Source of the DNA: Salinarimonas sp.
GTDB lineage: Bacteria > Pseudomonadota > Alphaproteobacteria > Rhizobiales > Beijerinckiaceae
Direction: 5' to 3'
Assembly (NCBI RefSeq): GCF_040111675.1
Contig: NZ_CP157794.1
Span: forward strand, 1,447,501 to 1,511,500
DNA: 64,000 bases
Under the pieces are notes generated by a model. That model was not told the origin of the DNA. It did no database searches and saw nothing but the letters and a program-made list of their open reading frames with translations. Below, in pieces: positions 33,625 to 43,589 of this stretch; the first letter of the stretch is position 1, and the number at the start of each line of letters is the position of its first letter. The position numbers and the translations under genes are program-made.

Positions 33625-35151
33625 ATGGCTTCGACCGCCCCCCTCGCCATCGAGCTCGTCGGCATCGACAAGAGCTTCGGCCCCGTCCGCGCCAACAAGG
33701 ACGTGAACCTCGCCGTCCAGGCCGGTTCGATCCACGGCATCGTCGGGGAGAACGGGGCGGGGAAGTCGACCCTGATGTCGATCCTCTACGGCTTCTACGA
33801 GGCCGATCGGGGCGAGATCCGGGTGAAGGGCGAGCGGCTGCGCATCCGCTCCTCGGCGGACGCCATCGCCGCCGGCATCGGCATGGTCCACCAGCACTTC
33901 ATGCTGGTGGACACGCTCACCGTGGTCGAGAACGTCATGCTCGGCGCGGAGGGCGGGCGCATGCTCGCCGGCGGCGAGGCCAGGGTCCGCGCGGAGCTCG
34001 CGCGCTTCGCCCGGGATTACGGGCTGACCATCGATCCCGACGCGCTGGTGGAGGACCTCTCGGTCGGCCTCCAGCAGCGCGTCGAGATCATCAAGGCGCT
34101 CTATCGCGGCGCCGAGATCCTCATTCTCGACGAGCCCACCGCCGTGCTCACGCCGCACGAGGCGCAGGGGCTGTTCGAGCTCTTGCGCACGCTCGTGGCG
34201 CGCGGCGTCACCATCATCCTGATCACCCACAAGCTCCACGAGATCATGGCCGCGACGGACCACGTCTCCGTCATGCGCCGCGGCGAGATGGTGGCCACCG
34301 TAACCACGGCCGAGACCTCCCCGGCCCAGCTCGCCGAGCTGATGGTCGGGCGCCACGTGCTCCTCCACGTGGAGAAGGGCGAGCACCGGCCGGGCGAGCC
34401 GATGCTGCAGGTGCGCGACCTCTCCGTCGCCGACACGATGGGCGTGATGCGCGTGGTCGACGTGTCCTTCGACGTGCGCGCGGGGGAGATCGTCGGCATC
34501 GCCGGCGTCGCCGGCAACGGCCAGTCCGAGCTGCTCGAGGCGCTCGCCGGCATGCGCCCCATCGCCACCGGGACCATCACGCTGCAGGGCCGCGCGCTCA
34601 CGGCCGAGGAGCGCGACCCGCATCGCCTGCGCAAGCACGGGCTCCTGCACGTGCCGGAGGACCGTATCCGCATGGGCCTCGTGCCGGCCTTCGAGGCCTT
34701 CGAGAGCGCCGCTCTCGGGTTCGTCGACGATCCCGGCTACGGCGCCGGGCCGATCCTCAGCCATTCCCGGATGATCGCCGACGCCAGACGCAAGATGGAG
34801 CTCTACGACGTGCGCCCGCCGGAGCCGCGGCTCAAGACAGCGAACTTCTCCGGCGGCAACCAACAGAAGATCGTGCTCGCCCGCGAGATCGAGCGCGGCC
34901 CGAAGGTGCTGCTCGTCGGCCAGCCGACCCGCGGCGTCGACATCGGCGCCATCGAGTTCATCCACCGCCGCCTGATCGCGCTGCGCGACCAGGGCGTGGC
35001 CATCCTGCTCGTTTCCGTCGAGCTCGACGAGATCATGAGCCTGTCGGACCGCATTCTCGCCATGTGCGGCGGCAGGATCACCGGCGAGCGCCGCCCCTCC
35101 GAGACCAACGAGGGCGAGCTCGGCCTCCTGATGGCCGGCGTCGCGGCGTAA
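33625..35151 (+). CDS. Nucleoside-type ABC transporter, duplicated ATPase
   Basis: A 508-residue protein with two ATPase domains, as in sugar and nucleoside (carbohydrate uptake type 2) importers. The first has GENGAGKSTL (about residues 42-51), LQQRVEIIKAL and ILDEPTAVLTP; the second has the usual degenerate P-loop AGVAGNGQSELLEAL and the signature FSGGNQQKIVLAREI. It fits the BMP-type binding protein upstream. The expected two permease genes do not follow: the next gene, 8 bases on, is an NlpC/P60 peptidase. The permeases must be encoded elsewhere or be lost. Confidence 0.9.
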   Translation: MASTAPLAIELVGIDKSFGPVRANKDVNLAVQAGSIHGIVGENGAGKSTLMSILYGFYEADRGEIRVKGERLRIRSSADAIAAGIGMVHQHFMLVDTLTVVENVMLGAEGGRMLAGGEARVRAELARFARDYGLTIDPDALVEDLSVGLQQRVEIIKALYRGAEILILDEPTAVLTPHEAQGLFELLRTLVARGVTIILITHKLHEIMAATDHVSVMRRGEMVATVTTAETSPAQLAELMVGRHVLLHVEKGEHRPGEPMLQVRDLSVADTMGVMRVVDVSFDVRAGEIVGIAGVAGNGQSELLEALAGMRPIATGTITLQGRALTAEERDPHRLRKHGLLHVPEDRIRMGLVPAFEAFESAALGFVDDPGYGAGPILSHSRMIADARRKMELYDVRPPEPRLKTANFSGGNQQKIVLAREIERGPKVLLVGQPTRGVDIGAIEFIHRRLIALRDQGVAILLVSVELDEIMSLSDRILAMCGGRITGERRPSETNEGELGLLMAGVAA

Positions 35152-35158
35152 CCTTCGC

Positions 35159-36004
35159 ATGACCCCCGACCGCCGCCTCACCCTCGCCCGCCCGGACCTC
35201 GCCGACAGCGCCCTCGACGGCGTCGTTCCGGCCGCGCGCTACGTCGCCCCGACCCGTCGGCGCGTGACCCTGCCGCTCGTCGACCTCCGCCCCGAGCCGC
35301 GGCTCGACGTCGGCATCGACACGCAGGCCCTGATGGGGGAGGCGGTGGACGTGCTCGACGTCGACGAGGAGGGCTTCGCCTTCGGCCGGCTCGTGCGCGA
35401 CGGCTATGTCGGCTGGCTCTCCGCCGACGCGCTCGGCGACGCCGACCCCGCGCCGACGCACCGCGTCGCCGAGGTGCGCACCTTCCTCTATCCGGGGCCC
35501 AGCCTGAAGCAGCCGATCCTCGGCTGGCTCTCCCTCGGCGCGCAGATCGCCGTCGCCGAGACGCGCGGCGACTACGCCCGGGTCGACGGCGCCGGCTGGA
35601 TCTTCGCCCGCCATCTCGCGCCGCTCGATGCACCGCCCGAGCCCGATTTCGTCGCCGTCGCCGAGCGCTTCCTCGAGACGCCCTACCTCTGGGGCGGGAT
35701 CTCCAGCCTCGGTCTCGACTGCTCGGGCCTGGTGCGCGCCGCGCGGCACGCCGCCGGCCGCGCCTGCCCGCGCGACACCGACATGCAGGAGGCCTTCTTC
35801 GAGACCCGTGTGCCCGAGGGCGCCACGCTCGCCCGCGGCGACCTCGTCTTCTGGAAGGGCCATGTCGGCATCATGCAGGACGAGACCCGGCTTCTCCACG
35901 CCAACGGCTGGCACATGAAGGTCGCGAGCGAGCCCTTCGAGACCGCCCGCGCCCGCATCCTGGAGAAGAGCTTCGGCCCGGTGACGAGCATCCGCCGGCC
36001 GTGA
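35159..36004 (+). CDS. NlpC/P60 cell-wall peptidase
   Basis: A 281-residue peptidase with a N-terminal SH3-like pair (about residues 35-160, YVGWLSADAL and ARVDGAGWIFARHL) and a C-terminal NlpC/P60 domain. The catalytic Cys is near residue 187 in LDCSGLVRAA, the His near 236 in KGHVGIM and the third residue in HANGWH. Such enzymes cut peptidoglycan stem peptides. No signal peptide is seen, as in a number of Rhizobiales members of this type. It is 8 bases from the ABC ATPase, so co-transcribed, possibly by rearrangement. Confidence 0.88.
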   Translation: MTPDRRLTLARPDLADSALDGVVPAARYVAPTRRRVTLPLVDLRPEPRLDVGIDTQALMGEAVDVLDVDEEGFAFGRLVRDGYVGWLSADALGDADPAPTHRVAEVRTFLYPGPSLKQPILGWLSLGAQIAVAETRGDYARVDGAGWIFARHLAPLDAPPEPDFVAVAERFLETPYLWGGISSLGLDCSGLVRAARHAAGRACPRDTDMQEAFFETRVPEGATLARGDLVFWKGHVGIMQDETRLLHANGWHMKVASEPFETARARILEKSFGPVTSIRRP

Positions 36005-36020
36005 GGATGACGGCGGGCGC

Positions 36021-37541
36021 TCACCCGGCCGCGTAGAGATCCGCGTAGCGCTCCCGCAGGACGTTCTTCTGCACCTTGCCCATCGTGTTGCGCGGCAATT
36101 CGGGGAGGAAGATCACCCGCTTGGGCTGCTTGTAGCGCGCCAGCCGGTCCGCGAGGGCGGCCTGGATCGCCGGCTCGCTCACCTCGGAGCCGGGCCGCGT
36201 CACGACGGCGGCCGTGACGCCCTCGCCGAAATCCGGGTGCGCCACACCGAACACGGCGCTCTCGACCACGCCCGGCAGGAGGTCGATCTCGGTCTCGACC
36301 TCCTTCGGGTAGACGTTGTAGCCGCCGGTGATGACGAGGTCCTTGCCGCGCCCGACGATGTGGACGTAGCCCCGATCGTCGACCTTGCCGAGATCGCCGG
36401 TGACGAAGAAGCCGTCCTCGCGGAACTCGGCCGCGGTCTTCTCGGGGTTGCGCCAATAGCCCTTGAAGACGTTGGGCCCGCGCACCTCGATCATGCCGAT
36501 CTCGCCCTGCGCCAGCGCCGCCCCGGTCTCGGGATCGACGACGCGCAGGTCCACCTCCGGCAGCGGGAAGCCCACCGTGCCCGGCAGCCGGTCCCCCTCG
36601 TAGGGGTTCGAGGTGTTCATGTTGGTCTCGGTCATGCCGTAGCGCTCGAGGATGGCGTGGCCGGTGCGCTCGGAGAAGGCGGTGTGCGTCTCCGCCAGCA
36701 GCGGCGCGGAGCCGGAGACGAACAGGCGCATGTGCGCCGTCGCTTCGCGGGTGAGGCCGGGATGCTGCAGGAGCCGCACGTAGAAGGTCGGCACGCCCAT
36801 CATGGCGGTCGCCCGCGGCATCAGCCGCAGGATCTCGTCCGGGTCGAACTTCGGCAGGAACAGCATGGTCGCGCCGGCGGCGAGGATGGTGTTCGTCGCC
36901 GTGAACAGGCCGTGGGTATGGAAGGTCGGCAGCGCGTGGAGCAGCACGTCGTCCTTCGTGAAGCGCCAATACTCGCGCAAGGTCCGCGCGTTGGAGGCGA
37001 GGTTCTCGTGGCTGAGCATCGCGCCCTTGGAACGCCCCGTCGTACCCGAGGTGTAGAGGATCGCGGCGAGATCGTCGGGCCCGCGCTCGGCGTCGGCGAA
37101 ATCGGGGGAGGCGGCGGACGCCTTCTCCCGCAGCGTGCCGGCGCCGGCGGAGTCGAGCGTCTCGACCGCCTTGCAGCCGCGCTCGGTCGCGAGAGCGGCG
37201 AGCGCGTCGCGCGCCTTCGGGTCGCAGACGAAGAGGGCGGGCTCGGCGTCCTCCATGAAATAGGCGAGCTCGGCCGGCGTGTAGGCCGTGTTCAGCGGCA
37301 GGAAGATCGCCCCGGCGCGCAGGCAGCCGAGCAGCAGCAGGATCACCTCGGGGCTCTTCTCGACCTGCACCGCCACGCGGTCCCCGACCTCGACGCCGAG
37401 ATCGCGCAGCGTGTTGGCGAAGCGCCCCGCCTCGGCGAACAGGTCCGCGTAGGAGATGCGTCGCCCCGTGGGCGTCTCGATGAAGGTGCGGCTCGTATCG
37501 TCGATGCCCGCCACGATCTGGGCGTAGAGATGAGAGGCCAT
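36021..37541 (-). CDS. matB: Malonyl-CoA synthetase
   Basis: A 506-residue acyl-adenylating enzyme that makes malonyl-CoA from malonate, ATP and CoA. The AMP-binding P-loop is YTSGTTGRSKGAM (about residues 165-177), the second motif is RYGMTETNMNTS (the MTETNMN form is typical of MatB), then VTGDLGKVDDRGYVHIVGR and the C-terminal catalytic lysine in RNTMGKVQKN. It lies downstream of the malonyl-CoA decarboxylase gene on the same strand, the familiar mat pair used for malonate use and detoxification. No MatC transporter or MatR regulator is in the neighbourhood. Confidence 0.93.
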   Translation of the reverse strand: MASHLYAQIVAGIDDTSRTFIETPTGRRISYADLFAEAGRFANTLRDLGVEVGDRVAVQVEKSPEVILLLLGCLRAGAIFLPLNTAYTPAELAYFMEDAEPALFVCDPKARDALAALATERGCKAVETLDSAGAGTLREKASAASPDFADAERGPDDLAAILYTSGTTGRSKGAMLSHENLASNARTLREYWRFTKDDVLLHALPTFHTHGLFTATNTILAAGATMLFLPKFDPDEILRLMPRATAMMGVPTFYVRLLQHPGLTREATAHMRLFVSGSAPLLAETHTAFSERTGHAILERYGMTETNMNTSNPYEGDRLPGTVGFPLPEVDLRVVDPETGAALAQGEIGMIEVRGPNVFKGYWRNPEKTAAEFREDGFFVTGDLGKVDDRGYVHIVGRGKDLVITGGYNVYPKEVETEIDLLPGVVESAVFGVAHPDFGEGVTAAVVTRPGSEVSEPAIQAALADRLARYKQPKRVIFLPELPRNTMGKVQKNVLRERYADLYAAG

Positions 37542-37698
37542 ATTTCGGCGTGTCCTCGGCTTTTTCCCCGGGCTTTTCCCCGCTTCGTCGAGGGGTGACC
37601 CGCCGCGCGCGCCGCGTCAAGGGCGGCGGACGCGAGGAAGGGATTGCGCGATCGCGCCGGAAGGCCTCATCCGCGCCTTCGCCGCCGCCGCCCGAGCC

Positions 37699-39084
37699 TC
37701 ACCCCTGCGCCGGCGCCGTCTCCTTCTCGCCCGACGGCTTCACCGCCCGCGCCGGCTTGGCGAGCCGCCGCACCTCGCCGGAGAGCGCCACCTCGCCGCG
37801 CTCGGCATAGGCCTCGTGGTTCCGCTCGATCGTGTCGAGGTCGTAGAGGTAGTTCACCATCGCCCCCGCCGCCTGGGCGAGGCCGCGCGGGGAGAGGTCG
37901 GCCAGCGCGTGCACGCGCTCGAGCCGCGCGCCGTTGCCGAGGTGGAAGCGCGCGACCGGGTCGAGCGGCTTACCGGACGGCGCGCGGGCGCGGGCGAGAT
38001 AGGTGGCGCACAGGGCCCGCAGCGGTTCGCGCAGCGCCTCGCGCGCCGCCTCGTCCGTCTCCCAGCCGTCGTGGAGGTGCTTCTCGAGCACGGCGCGCTC
38101 CTCCTTGGTCAGGCAAAGCGAGGCGGGGTCGTCGCGTTCCCCCTGCAGCCACGAGACGAAGCCCGGCACGGGGGAGAGCGTCACGAAGGTGCGCAGCTGC
38201 GGCAGGTCCCGGCGCAGCTCCTCCACCACCTGCTTGATCAGGAAGGAGCCGAAGCTCACCCCGGCGAGGCCCTTCTGGCAATTCGAGATCGAGTAGAACA
38301 CGGCGGTCGTCGCCTCGCCCGCCGGCAGCGGCGTGCGCTGCGGCGCGAGGATGCCGGCGATGGCGCCGGGGATGTCGCGGGTGAGCGCCACCTCGACGAA
38401 GATCAGCGGCTCGTCGACGAGCGCGGGATGGAAGAAGGCGTAGAGCCGCCGGTCGGGCGGCGCGAGGCGGCCCTTCAGGTCCTCGAAGCTGTCGATGCGG
38501 TGCACCGCCTCGTAGGCGACGATCTTCTCCAGCACGTTGGCCGGCGAGGTCCAGTCGATGCGCCTCAGCGTCAGGAAGCCGCGGTTGAACCACGACGAGA
38601 ACAGGTGCCGGAAATCGGCGTCGACGTCGGCGAGCGCGGGGTCGTCCGCGAGACCGGCGAGCACGTCCTCGCGCATGCGCACCAGCGCGAGCGTGCCCCC
38701 CGGCGCGCGGTTGAGCTTGCGGAACAGCTCCTGCCGGCGCGGCTCGGCGGCGAGGTGCAGCGCCATGGCCATGCGGGGCCCGGGCGCGTCGGCATAGGCC
38801 GCCATCGCGTGGGCGATGCGCTCCTCCACCGGGCCGAAGCGGCTCGCGAGCAGCGAGAGGAAGCCGCGGCGCATCTCGGCGGGCGCGGCGGCGTAGGCCG
38901 TGAGCAGGTCGCCGGCGCGCGCCACGCTCGAGGCCTCGCCCGCGCCGGAGAGCAGCGCCTCGGCGAGATGGGCGAGCTCTTTCGCGTCGCGCGCGCGGGC
39001 CCGTCCGCCCGTCACGAGCGAGCGCCCGCGGTCCGCGATCTGCTGGACCATGTCCGTGAAGAACGAGATCGTGCCCGCGGCCAT
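37699..39084 (-). CDS. matA: Malonyl-CoA decarboxylase
   Basis: A 461-residue enzyme that decarboxylates malonyl-CoA to acetyl-CoA. A helical N-terminal part precedes the catalytic acetyltransferase-like domain with HPALVDEPLIFVEVALT (about residues 222-238), FYSISNCQKGLAGVSFG (about 264-280) and the conserved FHLGNGARLERVHALADLS near residues 396-414, which holds the catalytic His and neighbours. The ATG at 39084 has an AGGAGAGAGG site upstream. It is separated from matB by 157 bases; the two are probably co-transcribed. Confidence 0.92.
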   Translation of the reverse strand: MAAGTISFFTDMVQQIADRGRSLVTGGRARARDAKELAHLAEALLSGAGEASSVARAGDLLTAYAAAPAEMRRGFLSLLASRFGPVEERIAHAMAAYADAPGPRMAMALHLAAEPRRQELFRKLNRAPGGTLALVRMREDVLAGLADDPALADVDADFRHLFSSWFNRGFLTLRRIDWTSPANVLEKIVAYEAVHRIDSFEDLKGRLAPPDRRLYAFFHPALVDEPLIFVEVALTRDIPGAIAGILAPQRTPLPAGEATTAVFYSISNCQKGLAGVSFGSFLIKQVVEELRRDLPQLRTFVTLSPVPGFVSWLQGERDDPASLCLTKEERAVLEKHLHDGWETDEAAREALREPLRALCATYLARARAPSGKPLDPVARFHLGNGARLERVHALADLSPRGLAQAAGAMVNYLYDLDTIERNHEAYAERGEVALSGEVRRLAKPARAVKPSGEKETAPAQG

Positions 39085-39323
39085 CCGCGCCTCTCTCCTG
39101 CGCCTCCTCGCCCCCCGTGTCCGGACAGGATAGGGGAGCGCGCCGCGCTTCGCCATGGCGCGAGGGCTCGGCTTTTCGGGTAAGGGGGCTGCGCCGCGCG
39201 CATTGCAAGCGGGGTTGCGCCGGCCTATGTCTCCCCGCGAGGCCACGATCGGCCTCCGGCGCGCTGCCGACGGGGAGCGTCGAACGAGACCGGACGAGCC
39301 CCTGATCCCGAGCCTCTGACGCG

Positions 39324-40370
39324 ATGACCCATCCTCCCGATCTCGACGGCCAGCCGGACGCCGCCGCCGCGCCTCTGCGCGTGCAGGCGGTGAACCGCAT
39401 GCCGCAGGGATCGCGCCGCTTCGCCTGGATCGGCAGCGCGCTCGGCCTCGGCCTGTTCATCGCCTCGATCGTGTTCCTCTGGCAGGTCGTCTCCGACCTG
39501 GAATGGACGGAGCTGAAGGCGGCCTTCGTCCAGGCGAGCGCGGAGCAGCTCTGGGCCGCCATCGGCTTCGTCGTGATCAGCTATGCGCTCCTCACCTGCT
39601 ACGACGCGCTGGCGCTCAAGCAGCTGAAGCTGCGGGTGCCCTACCGAACCACCGCGCTCGCCTCGTTCACGAGCTACGCGGTGAGCTTCAACCTGGGCTT
39701 CCCGCTCCTCACCGGCGGGACCGTGCGCTACTGGATCTACGCGCCCAAGGGCCTGCGCGCGAGCCGGGTGGCGAGCCTCACCGTCATCGCCGGCATCACC
39801 TTCTGGCTCGGCATGGGCCTCGTCCTCACCTGGACGCTGCTCTCCGAGGGCGCGGCGGTGACGGCGCTGACGGGCATCGGGCTCGGGCTCGTCAAGCTCA
39901 TCGGGGTGGGCGTCGGCGCGGCGCTCGTCGTCTACATGGTCTTCGTCTCGCTCAGGCGCCGATCGGTGACGATCCAGGGCTGGCGGCTGGAATTGCCGGG
40001 CTTCCGGCTCTCGCTCGGCCAGTCGCTGATCGGCGCCGCCGAGGTCTGCGCGGCGAGCGCGGTGCTCTATGTCCTCCTCCCGGCGGGCCACGGCATCGGC
40101 TTCGAGGCCTTCCTCGCCATCTACGTCGTCGCGGTGATGCTCGGCATCGCCTCCCACGCGCCGGGCGGGCTCGGCGTCTTCGAGGCGACGATGCTGATCG
40201 CGCTCTCGGGCCTGCCGCGCGAGCAGGTGCTCGGCGCCCTCCTCCTGTTCCGAATCTGCTACTACTTCCTCCCGTTCATCGTGGCGCTGGCTCTGCTCGG
40301 CGCCTACGAGATCACGCGGCGGCTGAAAGCGCTGCGCAGCGTGCTCGAGCCCGAGGAGCCGCTGGCGTGA
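39324..40370 (+). CDS. Lysylphosphatidylglycerol synthetase-like flippase domain protein
   Basis: A 348-residue membrane protein of the UPF0104 / MprF N-terminal group, with about eight helices and no lysyl-transferase domain. The conserved [18 protein letters not shown] (about residues 118-135) and [18 protein letters not shown] (about 278-295) are hallmarks. Such stand-alone flippase-like proteins have uncertain roles in lipid handling. It is divergent from matA over 239 bases and its stop overlaps the kinase start (GTGA). Confidence 0.82.
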   Translation: MTHPPDLDGQPDAAAAPLRVQAVNRMPQGSRRFAWIGSALGLGLFIASIVFLWQVVSDLEWTELKAAFVQASAEQLWAAIGFVVISYALLTCYDALALKQLKLRVPYRTTALASFTSYAVSFNLGFPLLTGGTVRYWIYAPKGLRASRVASLTVIAGITFWLGMGLVLTWTLLSEGAAVTALTGIGLGLVKLIGVGVGAALVVYMVFVSLRRRSVTIQGWRLELPGFRLSLGQSLIGAAEVCAASAVLYVLLPAGHGIGFEAFLAIYVVAVMLGIASHAPGGLGVFEATMLIALSGLPREQVLGALLLFRICYYFLPFIVALALLGAYEITRRLKALRSVLEPEEPLA

Positions 40371-41776
40371 CGCCTCCGCCGCCGCCGCCGACCGCCGATC
40401 CCGAGGAGACGGCCGTGCAGGAGAGGGACCTGGAGGACGCGCAGGACGGAGACGACCCGCCGCCGGACGGCGTCGCCCGAGACCGCGCCTCGCGCCGCGC
40501 CGTGGCTTCGGGCGCGCTGATCGCGGCGGGCCTGCTCTTCCTCGTCGCGGCTGCGACGGAGGGCGTCAACGTCTGGCTCGTCGTCGCCATGCCCATCGCG
40601 GTCGCCGCCGCCGCCATCGCGGTCGGCGAGCGGGTCCAGGCGCGCCGGGTCAAGAAGCTCGTCGCCGCGGGGCGGCGCCTCGCCATCGTCGAGGCGCTTC
40701 TCGCCAATATCCCCGACCCGGTGGTGATGATCGACCGGCGCGTCATCGTGCGCGAGGCGAACGGGGCGGCGAACGGGCTCTTTCCCGGCCTTCGGATCGG
40801 TCACCCGCTCTCCTTCGCGCTGCGCGCGCCGCAGGTCCTCGACGGGGTCGAGGAGGCGCTTCGCACCGGCGAGCGGGTGCGCGTCGAATACGCCGAGCGC
40901 GTGCCGACGGAGCGCGTCTTCGAGGTGATGATCGGCCCGCTCGACCTCGAGGCCGAGCGCCGCGAGACGGAGGCGAGCGCCATCGAGCGCCCTCCGCGCG
41001 AGCAGAGCGTGGTGCTCTACTTCCGCGACCTGACCTCGGCGCGCCGGCTCGAGACCATGCGCGTCGACTTCGTGGCCAACGTCAGCCACGAGCTGCGCAC
41101 GCCGCTCTCCTCGCTGCTGGGCTTCGTCGAGACGCTGCAGGGGCCGGCGAAGAACGACGCCGCCGCCCGCGAGCGCTTCCTCGAGATCATGCGCGTCCAG
41201 GCCCAGCGCATGAGCCGGCTGATCGACGACCTGCTCTCGCTCTCGCGCATCGAGCTGCGCGCCCACGTGCCGCCGCAGACCACGATCGACCTCACCGCGG
41301 TGACGAAGCAGATGCTCGACACCCTCGCTCCGCTCGCCCGCGAGCGCGGCGTCGAGGTGGTCTTCGCGCATCCCGAGGCGCCCGCGACCATCGCCGGGGA
41401 GCGCGACGAGCTCCTGCGCGTCGTCGAGAACCTCGTCGAGAACGCCATCAAGTACGCCGATGCCGGCAAGCGGGTGGAGGTCACGATCGCGCGGCGCGCG
41501 GCCGAGAACGGGCGCCCGGGGGAGGAGGCCGAGACCATCCGCCTCGCCGTGCGCGACCACGGCCCCGGCATCTCCCCCGAGCACCTGCCGCGCCTCACCG
41601 AGCGCTTCTACCGCGTCGACGTCGCCGCGAGCCGCGAGCGCGGCGGGACGGGGCTCGGCCTCGCCATCGTCAAGCACATCGTCGCCCGCCACCGCGCGAA
41701 GCTCACCATCGAGAGCGAGCTCGGGAAGGGCGCGCTCTTCGCCGTGGACTTCCCGGCGCCGAAGGAGGTGGCGTGA
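40367..41776 (+). CDS. PhoR-like sensor histidine kinase
   Basis: A 469-residue two-helix membrane kinase. Two hydrophobic segments at about residues 48-88, a PAS domain at about 105-190, the HisKA motif [16 protein letters not shown] with the phosphoacceptor near residue 241, and the ATPase motifs [25 protein letters not shown] and [14 protein letters not shown]. It looks like PhoR, but no PhoB, PhoU or Pst genes are nearby. The start is a GTG at 40367 overlapping the flippase stop. It is followed by ispG after 86 bases. Confidence 0.88.
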   Translation: MTPPPPPPTADPEETAVQERDLEDAQDGDDPPPDGVARDRASRRAVASGALIAAGLLFLVAAATEGVNVWLVVAMPIAVAAAAIAVGERVQARRVKKLVAAGRRLAIVEALLANIPDPVVMIDRRVIVREANGAANGLFPGLRIGHPLSFALRAPQVLDGVEEALRTGERVRVEYAERVPTERVFEVMIGPLDLEAERRETEASAIERPPREQSVVLYFRDLTSARRLETMRVDFVANVSHELRTPLSSLLGFVETLQGPAKNDAAARERFLEIMRVQAQRMSRLIDDLLSLSRIELRAHVPPQTTIDLTAVTKQMLDTLAPLARERGVEVVFAHPEAPATIAGERDELLRVVENLVENAIKYADAGKRVEVTIARRAAENGRPGEEAETIRLAVRDHGPGISPEHLPRLTERFYRVDVAASRERGGTGLGLAIVKHIVARHRAKLTIESELGKGALFAVDFPAPKEVA

Positions 41777-41862
41777 GGCCGCCTCCGGTCCCGGCCCACC
41801 TTGACCTTCGCGGCGCGACGCGTCACCTCTCCCCCGGACAGCCTCCGACACGGGTACGACCC

Positions 41863-43134
41863 ATGGATCTCCTCGCTGAAGCCGATCACACCAAGTCCGG
41901 CGCGGCCGCGCGCCACAGGACCGCCGGCGTGATGATCGGGCACGTCCAGGTCGGCGGGGGCGCGCCGGTCGTCGTGCAGTCGATGACGAACACCGACACG
42001 GCGGACGTGGATTCCACCGTCGCGCAGGTGGCCCAGCTCGCCCGCGCCGGCTCCGAGATCGTGCGCATCACGGTCGACCGCGACGAGGCCGCCGCCGCCG
42101 TGCCCCGCATCCGCGAGCGGCTCGACCGCATCGGCTGCGACGTGCCGCTGGTGGGAGACTTCCACTATATCGGCCACAAGCTGCTCGCCGATCACCCGGC
42201 CTGCGCCGAGGCGCTGGCCAAATACCGCATCAACCCGGGCAACGTCGGCTTCAAGGACAAGAAGGACCGGCAGTTCTCGATGATCGTCGAGAAGGCCATC
42301 GAGCACGGCAAGGCCGTGCGCATCGGCGCCAACTGGGGCTCGCTCGACCAGGAGCTGCTCACGCACCTGATGGACCTCAACGCCGCGCGGCCCGACCCGC
42401 TGGCGGCGGGGGCCATCACCCGCGAGGCGATGGTGCAGTCGGCGCTCCTTTCGGCCGAGCGCGCCATCGAGATCGGCCTGCCCAAGGACCGGATCGTGAT
42501 CTCGGCGAAGGTGTCGAACGTGCAGGACCTGATCGCGGTCTATCGCGAGCTCGCCCGGCGCTCGGACTACGCGCTGCATCTCGGCCTCACCGAGGCCGGC
42601 ATGGGCTCGAAGGGCATCGTCGCGTCCTCGGCGGCGCTCGGCGTACTGCTCCAGGACGGCATCGGCGACACGGTCCGCTTCTCGCTCACGCCCGAGCCCG
42701 GCGGCGACCGCACGCTCGAGGTGAAGGCGGCGCAGGAGCTGCTCCAGACGATGGGCTTTCGCACCTTCGTCCCGCTGGTCGCCGCCTGCCCCGGCTGCGG
42801 GCGCACCACCTCGACGGTGTTCCAGGAGCTCGCCCGCGACATCCAGCGCTGGATCGACACGTCGATGCCGGAATGGAAGACCACGCATCCGGGCGTGGAA
42901 GAGCTCAACGTCGCGGTGATGGGCTGCATCGTCAACGGCCCGGGCGAATCGAAGCACGCCGACATCGGCATCTCGCTGCCCGGCACCGGCGAGGCCCCCG
43001 CCGCCCCGGTCTTCATCGACGGCAAGAAGGCCGTTACCCTGCGCGGCCCCACCATCGCCGACGACTTCAAGACGCTGGTCGTGGACTACATCGACCGGCG
43101 CTACGGCACGGGGGACCGCTCCGCCGCGGAGTGA
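41863..43134 (+). CDS. ispG: 4-hydroxy-3-methylbut-2-en-1-yl diphosphate synthase
   Basis: A 423-residue iron-sulfur enzyme of the MEP pathway. Three ligands for the [4Fe-4S] cluster are seen: the pair in [13 protein letters not shown] (about residues 309 and 312) and the one in [10 protein letters not shown] (about residue 355). The N-terminal [18 protein letters not shown] is also conserved. The ATG at 41863 gives the normal length. It may depend on ErpA for its cluster. A dispersed repeat follows. Confidence 0.95.
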   Translation: MDLLAEADHTKSGAAARHRTAGVMIGHVQVGGGAPVVVQSMTNTDTADVDSTVAQVAQLARAGSEIVRITVDRDEAAAAVPRIRERLDRIGCDVPLVGDFHYIGHKLLADHPACAEALAKYRINPGNVGFKDKKDRQFSMIVEKAIEHGKAVRIGANWGSLDQELLTHLMDLNAARPDPLAAGAITREAMVQSALLSAERAIEIGLPKDRIVISAKVSNVQDLIAVYRELARRSDYALHLGLTEAGMGSKGIVASSAALGVLLQDGIGDTVRFSLTPEPGGDRTLEVKAAQELLQTMGFRTFVPLVAACPGCGRTTSTVFQELARDIQRWIDTSMPEWKTTHPGVEELNVAVMGCIVNGPGESKHADIGISLPGTGEAPAAPVFIDGKKAVTLRGPTIADDFKTLVVDYIDRRYGTGDRSAAE

Positions 43135-43142
43135 CGGCGCTG

Positions 43143-43440
43143 GCGTAGAGCGCCGACGGGATTTCCCTCTCCACGAGGGCTAGCTGATGCACACATCTCG
43201 CTCGGCGAAGGCGTTCCGCTAGGCAGTCGCGACCTGAAGCGTAGAGCGCCGACGGTCTCCCCTCGCCCTTGTGGCGAGGGGCCGGGGGTGTGGGTCGTGC
43301 AGAACTGCCGCGACCTCGATGCCGCTCGAACCGGGAACGTCGATCCCGTCCCGAGACGTCTCGCGCTGCATCCCGACCCACATCCGCCCCCTTCGGGGGC
43401 ACCTTCTCCACAAGGGAGAAGGACGAGCGGCTGGCGCCGC
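43143..43440. repeat. Dispersed palindromic repeat, copy 2
   Basis: The gene-free stretch 43135-43589 holds a direct repeat, GCGTAGAGCGCCGACGG at 43143-43159 and again at 43239-43255, each followed by CCCTCTCC- or CCCCTCGCCCTT-type sequence. The inner segment CGTGCAGAACTGCCGCGACC corresponds to the repeat at 11620-11860, and CCACGAGGG inverted matches its end. Hairpin-prone C/G blocks (GCCCCCTTCGGGGGC at 43386-43400) are also there. The region to 43589 also includes the barrel gene's leader. Confidence 0.6.
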
Positions 43441-43589
43441 TCGCAGATCGCGACCAACGGCGCGGGACGAAGTGTGAATCGAGTAGCCACGAGGGAGAGG
43501 GGAACCGCGTCGCGCGCGTCCCCCTTCAACCGTCCCTTAACCCTCCTCGTTCACCCTCCGGAAACCATACCTTCCGGAGCCCCCGTCCC

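Noticed and set aside
43536..43545. TTAACC half-site before the outer-membrane barrel gene
   Set aside because: No second half at the required distance.
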